A DNA stretch of 64,000 bases from Devosia sp. SL43 (GTDB lineage Bacteria > Pseudomonadota > Alphaproteobacteria > Rhizobiales > Devosiaceae). Position numbers and translations under genes: made by a program. Of the stretch, positions 59,062 through 64,000 are shown one piece after another. Location: assembly GCF_021729885.1 (NCBI RefSeq), contig NZ_CP063401.1, forward strand, positions 1,364,001 to 1,428,000. Reading direction: 5' to 3'. Each line of letters opens with the position of its first letter. Within the stretch, counting starts at the first letter, position 1. The notes beneath the pieces were generated by a model. The model saw nothing but the letters and a program-made list of their open reading frames with translations. It was not told the DNA's origin and did no database searches.

Positions 59062-59994
59062 ATGAAGCTGGTGACCGGCAATTCGAACCGGGCTCTTGCC
59101 CAGGCCATCGCCAGCTATCTCGAGCTCCCCCTCACCGATTGCACGGTCAAGCGTTTCGCGGACAAGGAAGTCTTCGTCGAAATCCACGAAAACGTCCGTG
59201 GCGAGGATGTGTTCATCCTGCAGTCGACCAGCTTTCCGGCCAATGACAACCTGATGGAACTGCTGATCCTGACCGACGCCCTGCGCCGGTCCTCGGCACG
59301 CCGCATCACCGCCGTGCTGCCCTATTTCGGCTATGCCAGACAGGACCGTCGTGCCACGGGCCGCACCCCGATCTCGGCCAAGCTGGTTGCCAACCTGATC
59401 ACCGAGGCCGGCGTCAACCGCGTCATTACGCTTGACCTGCACGCCGCGCAAATCCAGGGATTCTTCGACATCCCGACGGACAATCTCTACGCAGCGCCGA
59501 TCATCACGCGCGACATCCTGGACAACTACAAGCTCGACAACACCACCATCGTCTCGCCAGACGTCGGTGGTGTCGCCCGCGCCCGTGCGGTGGCCCAGCG
59601 CCTGGGCACCGACCTTGCCATCGTCGACAAGCGACGCCCCAAGGCTGGTGTGTCCGAGGTGATGAACATCATCGGCGATGTGTCGGGCCAGTCCTGCATC
59701 CTGATCGACGATATCGTCGACAGCGGCGGCACGCTGGTCAACGCTGCCGAGGCCCTGCTCAAGGCCGGCGCCAAGCAGGTCTCCGCCTACATCACCCATG
59801 GCGTGCTGTCCGAGGGCGCCTCGGAGCGCATCGCGGCATCCAAGCTCAAGGAGCTGGTGGTGACCGACTCCATCGAAGAAACCGAAGCCGTGCGCAAGGC
59901 AGGCAATATTCGCCGCCTGGCGATTGCGCCGCTGATCGGCGAGGCCATTGCCCGCACAGCCAGCGAGCAGAGCGTGTCGAGCCTGTTTGACTGA
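59062..59994 (+). CDS. prs: Ribose-phosphate pyrophosphokinase
   Basis: A 310-residue PRPP synthetase. [20 protein letters not shown], the catalytic-loop-bearing [20 protein letters not shown], and the PRPP-binding [17 protein letters not shown] loop are present. It makes PRPP for nucleotide, His and Trp synthesis. The ATG at 59062 is the family-typical start [10 protein letters not shown] palindromic repeat follows directly. Confidence 0.97.
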   Translation: MKLVTGNSNRALAQAIASYLELPLTDCTVKRFADKEVFVEIHENVRGEDVFILQSTSFPANDNLMELLILTDALRRSSARRITAVLPYFGYARQDRRATGRTPISAKLVANLITEAGVNRVITLDLHAAQIQGFFDIPTDNLYAAPIITRDILDNYKLDNTTIVSPDVGGVARARAVAQRLGTDLAIVDKRRPKAGVSEVMNIIGDVSGQSCILIDDIVDSGGTLVNAAEALLKAGAKQVSAYITHGVLSEGASERIAASKLKELVVTDSIEETEAVRKAGNIRRLAIAPLIGEAIARTASEQSVSSLFD

Positions 59995-59995
59995 T

Positions 59996-60126
59996 TGTGC
60001 CACGCCCTCGTAGTTCGAGGCGCTGAAGAAGCGCACCTCACCATCAGGGCTGTTGATATGCCGAGCTCCTAGCAGGCCTCATGGTGAGGCGGGAGCGCAG
60101 CGACCCTCGAGCCACGAGGGCGTGGC
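59996..60126. repeat. Dispersed palindromic repeat, copy B (about 130 bp)
   Basis: Begins TTGTGCCACGCCCTCGTAG and ends CCACGAGGGCGTGGC, matching copy A at 31574-31706 in both outer arms and in the inner CGCACCTCACCATCAGGG/CCTCATGGTGAGGC arms. The loop regions differ. It lies immediately after the prs stop. Confidence 0.75.
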
Positions 60127-60214
60127 GCGGTTCTTTCCAGCTCTTGTCGAAATCCGTCTCCCTCGCGCGACATTGCCCTGAAGGGCTATGGTGCCCGTGA
60201 CGAGGAGATGCGCG

Positions 60215-60574
60215 ATGAAGTTCATGCTGATGCTGTTTGCTGACGAGAAGGTCGGCACGTCGTTTCCGCCCGAGGAAATGGCCAAGGCCATGGAGCAGAT
60301 GTACGCCTACCAGCAGACGCTGGAAAAGGCCGGAGCGTTTGTTTCAACTGCTGCTCTCGCACCGACATGGGATGGCCGGACAATCACCAAGTTTGACGGT
60401 GAACTGAAGGTCCACGATGGCCCATATGCCGAGACCCGCGAGCAGTTTGGCGGCTATTTTATGATCGAGGCGCCCGACATGGAGCGAGCGATCGAACTGG
60501 CCGCACTCTGCCCGGCGGCGACCTGGGGCCCAATTGAGATACGGCCCTTTCACCCCGGCTATGAACCCGACTGA
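60215..60574 (+). CDS. YCII/DGPF-domain protein (copy 1)
   Basis: A 119-residue protein of the YCII superfamily in the DGPF subgroup: MKFMLMLFADEKVGTSF..., the characteristic VHDGPYAETREQFGGYFMI segment, and a C-terminal GPIEIRPFHP. The catalytic role is unknown. Proteins of this type accompany ECF42 sigma factors. Confidence 0.88.
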   Translation: MKFMLMLFADEKVGTSFPPEEMAKAMEQMYAYQQTLEKAGAFVSTAALAPTWDGRTITKFDGELKVHDGPYAETREQFGGYFMIEAPDMERAIELAALCPAATWGPIEIRPFHPGYEPD

Positions 60575-60664
60575 AGATTGTTTGCCGAAACGTCGAAAGC
60601 CGTCTGGGCGCGCCGACATTGTAGCATCGGAGCATGCCGCACCGACGACACAGAGGACAAAACA

Positions 60665-61015
60665 ATGCGCTACATGATGATCATCCACCACGACGACGAA
60701 GCCCTGAGCAAGGCGCCGCAGCAGGAGCTGTGGAGTGAGTATGCCGCCTTCAACCAGGCGCTCAACAAGGCCGGCGCTGGCTTCTCGGGCGGCTTGCGGC
60801 TGAGCCCGGGCAAGGAGGGCACCATCGTCCGCAGCCGTTCCGGCAAGACCGATGTGCTCGATGGTCCCTATGCCGACACGCGCGAACAGCTCGCCGGCTA
60901 CTTCTTCATCGACGTCCCCGATATCGAGCAGGCCGTGGAATGGGCCAATCGCTGCCCGAGTTCGAAATATGGGGCCATCGAAATCCGCCCGATCGTCGAG
61001 CAGAACGCGTCGTGA
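60665..61015 (+). CDS. YCII/DGPF-domain protein (copy 2)
   Basis: A 116-residue paralogue: MRYMMIIHHDDEALS..., the DGPF-type VLDGPYADTREQLAGYFFI, and a C-terminal GAIEIRPIVE. It is placed immediately before the sigma factor gene, with its TGA overlapping a possible GTG start of that gene. Confidence 0.9.
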   Translation: MRYMMIIHHDDEALSKAPQQELWSEYAAFNQALNKAGAGFSGGLRLSPGKEGTIVRSRSGKTDVLDGPYADTREQLAGYFFIDVPDIEQAVEWANRCPSSKYGAIEIRPIVEQNAS

Positions 61016-61017
61016 CG

Positions 61018-62253
61018 ATGTCCGACGAGGCGCGCCGCACCGCCGAGCGGGTTGCCCGCGACAGCTATGGCCGCCTCGTCGCCTTTCTCGCCGCCCGCAC
61101 CCGCGACGTGGCGGGGGCCGAGGATGCGCTGGCGGAGGCCTTTGCCAGCGCGCTCAAATCCTGGCCAGCGGATGGCGTGCCTGACAATCCAGATGCGTGG
61201 TTGCTGACCGTCGCCCGCCGCCGCCAGACCGACGCGGCGCGCCGACGGCACACCCGTACCGCCGGGGAGGTTCATATCCAGCTCATGACCGAGGAACTCG
61301 ACGAAGCCGCTGCCAATCCCGAGGTCATCCCCGATCGCCGGCTGGCGCTGATGTTTGCCTGCGCCCACCCCGATATCGAGCGTGGCATGCGGGCGCCGCT
61401 GATCCTGCAGACCATTCTCGGCCTCACCGCCATCGACATCGCGGCGGCGTTTCTCATTCCGCCGGCCACCATGGGGCAGCGACTGGTGCGGGCCAAGGCG
61501 CGGATCAAGGAGGCTGCCCTCCCCTTCGGCATTCCCGAACGCGAGCACTTGCCCGAGCGACTCGATGCGGTGCTGGAGGCCATCTACGCGGCCTATGCCA
61601 AGGGCTGGACCGAGATTGGCGATACTGCGGCCGACAGGCTGGCCGACGAGGCGATCTGGCTGGGTCGACTGGTCGTTTCCCTGATGCCTGAGGAGCCCGA
61701 GGCCAAGGGCATGCTGGCGCTGATGCTCTATGCCGAGGCCCGCCGCAATGCCCGTCGCAACATCAGCGGCGCCTATGTCCCGCTGGAAGAGCAGGATATC
61801 GAACAATGGGACGAGGCGGCCATCATGACCGCCGAGGCCCTACTGCGCGACGCCAATCGCGCGGGACCCACGGGCCGTTATCAGCTCGAGGCGGCGATCC
61901 AGTCAGCCCATGTGGCTCGCCGGGTCACGGGTCAACCAACCTGGCCCGCCATTGTGGCGCTCTATGACGTGCTGCTGGATATGACCGGATCGCCAGTGGT
62001 TGTGCTCAACCGGGCAGCCGCACTGGCCGAAACCGCCGGCCCGGAAGCCGGGCTGGCCAGCCTCGATACCATCGCCGGCGACAAGCGTATGGCCAACTAC
62101 CAGCCCTATTGGGCCGCTCGCGGGCACCTGGCTGCGCGTGCCGGGCAGAAGGACGCAGCATACGAGGCACTGACCCTCGCAATCGGCCTCTCAGCTGACG
62201 AAGCCGTGCGGCAGTATCTGATCGGCCAGCGTTCCAGGTTGAGCGACGGCTAG
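61018..62253 (+). CDS. ECF42-type RNA polymerase sigma factor with C-terminal TPR-like extension
   Basis: A 411-residue sigma factor. Region 2 (about residues 8-75) includes SYGRLVAFLAARTRDVAGAEDAL and WLLTVARRRQTDAARRR. Region 4 (about 120-175) contains ILGLTAIDIAAAFLIPPATMGQRLVRAKARIKE. The long helical tail (about 190-405, PSGRYQLEAAIQSAHVARR-like and VVVLNRAAALAE motifs) fits the ECF42 C-terminal domain. ECF42 factors are usually linked to DGPF proteins, as here. An alternative GTG start at 61012 overlaps the preceding stop. Confidence 0.88.
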   Translation: MSDEARRTAERVARDSYGRLVAFLAARTRDVAGAEDALAEAFASALKSWPADGVPDNPDAWLLTVARRRQTDAARRRHTRTAGEVHIQLMTEELDEAAANPEVIPDRRLALMFACAHPDIERGMRAPLILQTILGLTAIDIAAAFLIPPATMGQRLVRAKARIKEAALPFGIPEREHLPERLDAVLEAIYAAYAKGWTEIGDTAADRLADEAIWLGRLVVSLMPEEPEAKGMLALMLYAEARRNARRNISGAYVPLEEQDIEQWDEAAIMTAEALLRDANRAGPTGRYQLEAAIQSAHVARRVTGQPTWPAIVALYDVLLDMTGSPVVVLNRAAALAETAGPEAGLASLDTIAGDKRMANYQPYWAARGHLAARAGQKDAAYEALTLAIGLSADEAVRQYLIGQRSRLSDG

Positions 62254-62380
62254 CAGCCCATGCCGCTTGCTCCCGCCTGCCCTTTCGGCTATAGCCGCGC
62301 CATGAAGCGCTCGTCACCCCTGGAGGACGGGCGCGTATGCTGTTGTAGTGACGCATACACCAACCAGAATGGATATTTCC

Positions 62381-63004
62381 ATGGCTGCGACTAAGGTGCT
62401 CAGTGCACAGGCGCGTGAAGGAGTAGGCAAGGGGGCCGCTCGTGAACTGCGCCGTCAGGGACTCGTTCCTGCTGTTATCTACGGTGACAAGAAGGCCCCC
62501 GTTACCGTCTCGATCCCCTACAAGGACGCTCACAAGCAGATTTATGCTGGCGGCTTCCTCAGCCACATCATCGAACTCGATGTCGATGGCACCAAGCACC
62601 GCGTGATTCCGCGCGACTACCAGCTTGATCCGGTGAAGGATTTCCCGATCCACATCGACTTCCTGCGCGTCGGCAAGGGCACCAAGCTCAACGTCCAGGT
62701 GCATGTGAACTTCATCAACGAAGAAGCCAGCCCGGGCCTGAAGCGCGGTGGTACGCTCAACATTGTGCACCACACGCTCGACCTGACTGTCGATGCTGAC
62801 AATATCCCCGAGGAAGTGACCGTCGATCTGACCGGTCTCGATATCGGCGATACCATCCATATCTCGTCGGTCAAGCTGCCGTCCGGTGCTGTCGACCACA
62901 GCCACGAAGACGACGTGACCATCGCGACCATCGTTGCTCCGTCGGCCCTGAAGTCGGCCGGCGACGCTGACGAAGCCGCTGAAGGCGAAGCCACTGCTGA
63001 GTAA
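62381..63004 (+). CDS. rplY: 50S ribosomal protein L25 (general stress protein Ctc type)
   Basis: A 207-residue L25/Ctc. The N-terminal L25 domain contains REGVGKGAARELRRQGLVPAVIYG, and the C-terminal TL5-like beta domain includes LDVDGTKHRVIPRDYQLDPVKDFPIHIDFLRV. A Glu/Ala-rich tail follows. It binds 5S rRNA. It is followed by a terminator and pth, a common pairing. Confidence 0.95.
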   Translation: MAATKVLSAQAREGVGKGAARELRRQGLVPAVIYGDKKAPVTVSIPYKDAHKQIYAGGFLSHIIELDVDGTKHRVIPRDYQLDPVKDFPIHIDFLRVGKGTKLNVQVHVNFINEEASPGLKRGGTLNIVHHTLDLTVDADNIPEEVTVDLTGLDIGDTIHISSVKLPSGAVDHSHEDDVTIATIVAPSALKSAGDADEAAEGEATAE

Positions 63005-63029
63005 TTTCAGCTGGTTATGCTATGAGTTC

Positions 63030-63051
63030 GAGGCGGCCTTCGGGTCGCCTC
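63030..63051 (+). terminator. Intrinsic terminator after rplY
   Basis: GAGGCGGC / GTCGCCTC (8 bp with one G-U) around a CTTCGG-type loop, followed by TTTCGTTTT. It lies just before the pth ribosome-binding site. Confidence 0.8.
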
Positions 63052-63070
63052 TTTCGTTTTGGAGCCGGAA

Positions 63071-63772
63071 ATGAAGCTGATCGTGGGCCTGGGCAATCCG
63101 GGCGGCCAGTATGCGGGCAATCGCCACAATATCGGTTTCATGGCGCTCGATGCGATCGCCAGACAGCACAATATTACCCAGTTCCGGACCAAGCATGCTG
63201 GAAGTCTTGCTGAGGGTAGCATCGGCGGCGAGAAGGTCATCCTGCTCAAGCCGCAGACCTTCATGAACCGCTCGGGCGACAGCGTTCAGCAGGTGGCGCA
63301 ATTCTACAAGATCGCACCCGCTGATATCATCGTGCTGTACGACGAACTTGATCTGGCTGAAGGCAAGGTGCGGGTCAAGGTTGGCGGCGGCAATGGCGGG
63401 CACAATGGGCTGCGCTCGATCGATCCGCAGATTGGGCTGGACTATAAGCGTGTTCGGCTTGGCATCGGCCATCCTGGCAAGGAATTCGTGACCCATCATG
63501 TGCTTGGCGACTTCGCCAAGGCCGACCAGGCCTGGCTGGAGCCGCTGCTCGATGCGGTCGCCAAGAATGTCGACATGCTGATCAAGGGCGACGATAGCGG
63601 CTTCATGAACAAGCTGGCGCTGGCGGTGAAGGGTGCTGACGAGCCTCTGGCCAAACCGGCGCCCAAGGCGCAGAGCCATATCCGGCAGGCCCGACCGGCC
63701 AAGCCGCAGGTAGCGGCGCCGACAAGCGGGCCGATGGCTGATATGCTCAAGAAGATCTTCAGAGGAGATTGA
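63071..63772 (+). CDS. pth: Peptidyl-tRNA hydrolase
   Basis: A 233-residue Pth. Family motifs MKLIVGLGNPGGQYAGNRHNIGFMALD (catalytic His), LLKPQTFMNRSG and IVLYDELDLAEGKVRVKVGGGNGGHNGLRSID are present. A Pro/Lys/Ala-rich C-terminal extension of about 40 residues goes beyond the usual length. It rescues peptidyl-tRNA. Followed by a RibD-like gene one base after its stop. Confidence 0.97.
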   Translation: MKLIVGLGNPGGQYAGNRHNIGFMALDAIARQHNITQFRTKHAGSLAEGSIGGEKVILLKPQTFMNRSGDSVQQVAQFYKIAPADIIVLYDELDLAEGKVRVKVGGGNGGHNGLRSIDPQIGLDYKRVRLGIGHPGKEFVTHHVLGDFAKADQAWLEPLLDAVAKNVDMLIKGDDSGFMNKLALAVKGADEPLAKPAPKAQSHIRQARPAKPQVAAPTSGPMADMLKKIFRGD

Positions 63773-63773
63773 G

Positions 63774-64000
63774 ATGGCGGGTGAGGTGGTGTTCTTCCAG
63801 GCGCTGAGCCAGGACGGGTTTGTCACCGATGCCAACGGGTCCGCGGCGTGGCAGGGGCCGTATTTCATCCCCGAACTGGGATTTCATGATTTCATCGCCG
63901 CAGTGAGCGCGGTGATCATCGCCCGCCAGACCTACGAGACGATCGCGGCGGGTGGGAAGTGGCCCTATGGCGTGCCGGGCATCGTGCCGGCGAGCCACCC
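63774..64000 (+). CDS. Dihydrofolate reductase/RibD-like protein, N-terminal part
   Basis: The first 75 codons are in the window (MAGEVVFFQALSQDGFVTDA). The N-terminal strand and the following AVSAVIIARQTYETIAAGG segment resemble RibD C-terminal/DHFR-like proteins of the RibD_C family. AGAGGAGA precedes the ATG. The C-terminal half, including most substrate residues, is outside the window. Confidence 0.6.
   Translation, partial: MAGEVVFFQALSQDGFVTDANGSAAWQGPYFIPELGFHDFIAAVSAVIIARQTYETIAAGGKWPYGVPGIVPASH

Noticed and set aside
58228..60036. 602-codon reading frame opposite pgeF and prs
   Set aside because: Antisense to two genes with certain identity and no family signal.

Overview
The window reads as a high-GC alphaproteobacterial chromosome segment, most likely from Hyphomicrobiales and close to Devosia. 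This is inferred from gene content without any database search. The clues are separate carA and carB genes, dnaG followed by rpoD, a ClpS2-type adaptor, an ohrR/ohr pair, a MotB with a rhizobial-style C-terminus, and an ECF42-type sigma factor next to DGPF proteins. Nearly all the sequence is chromosomal housekeeping or accessory gene content. I saw no rRNA, tRNA, transposase, integrase or CRISPR array.

Layout. 1-1.3 kb: end of a pentose (Weimberg-type) catabolic operon. 1.5-11.5 kb: envelope and stress genes (SIMPL protein, TauE exporter, YjbQ, a large OmpA protein with an Ala-rich repeat, YqhA, TerB-like protein, alpha carbonic anhydrase), a flavin monooxygenase and queF. 11.6-16.4 kb: dnaG and rpoD with small downstream genes, all on the minus strand. 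16.5-23.5 kb: an accessory block with a lipoprotein, three orphan Tad-type pseudopilin genes, HdeD and two tandem MFS exporters. 23.5-27.8 kb: yqeY, carA, a nucleoside phosphorylase, and a pair of zinc-metallopeptidase paralogues of which one has lost its catalytic residues. 27.8-28.5 kb: palindrome-rich intergenic DNA. 28.5-31.6 kb: a nucleotide-salvage pair, cpdB and RNase T2, behind an exact RutR-type palindrome. 31.7-36.8 kb: ohrR/ohr with its operator, an ABC exporter joined to a GNAT gene through a 22-bp tandem duplication, DUF1328, clpS and DUF2277. 36.9-43.6 kb: motAB, a methyltransferase divergent from a LysR regulator, then a glycerol-kinase-like protein with a rewritten active site plus a TIM-barrel isomerase. 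43.6-45.6 kb: a repeat element and two poorly known accessory genes. 45.9-55 kb: carB, a phytanoyl-CoA dioxygenase-like protein with a candidate leader, threonine aldolase, a TPR-methyltransferase, a cold-shock protein, proC and ybjN. 55-60 kb: a phosphoesterase, a UbiK-like protein, lgt-midA-pgeF in an overlapping operon, and prs. 60-64 kb: two DGPF proteins with an ECF42-type sigma factor, ribosomal protein L25, pth and the start of a RibD-like reductase.

Genes that seem to work together are carA/carB with the phosphorylase, cpdB, RNase T2 and prs (nucleotide synthesis and salvage), ohrR/ohr (organic peroxide defence), motA/motB (motility), lgt/pgeF (envelope maturation) and the two DGPF proteins with the sigma factor. 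The strongest leads for follow-up are the RutR-type operator at cpdB, the active-site-degenerate kinase, the pseudo-metallopeptidase beside its active paralogue, the 22-bp duplication that sets the boundary between the ABC permease and GNAT, and two families of dispersed palindromic repeats.
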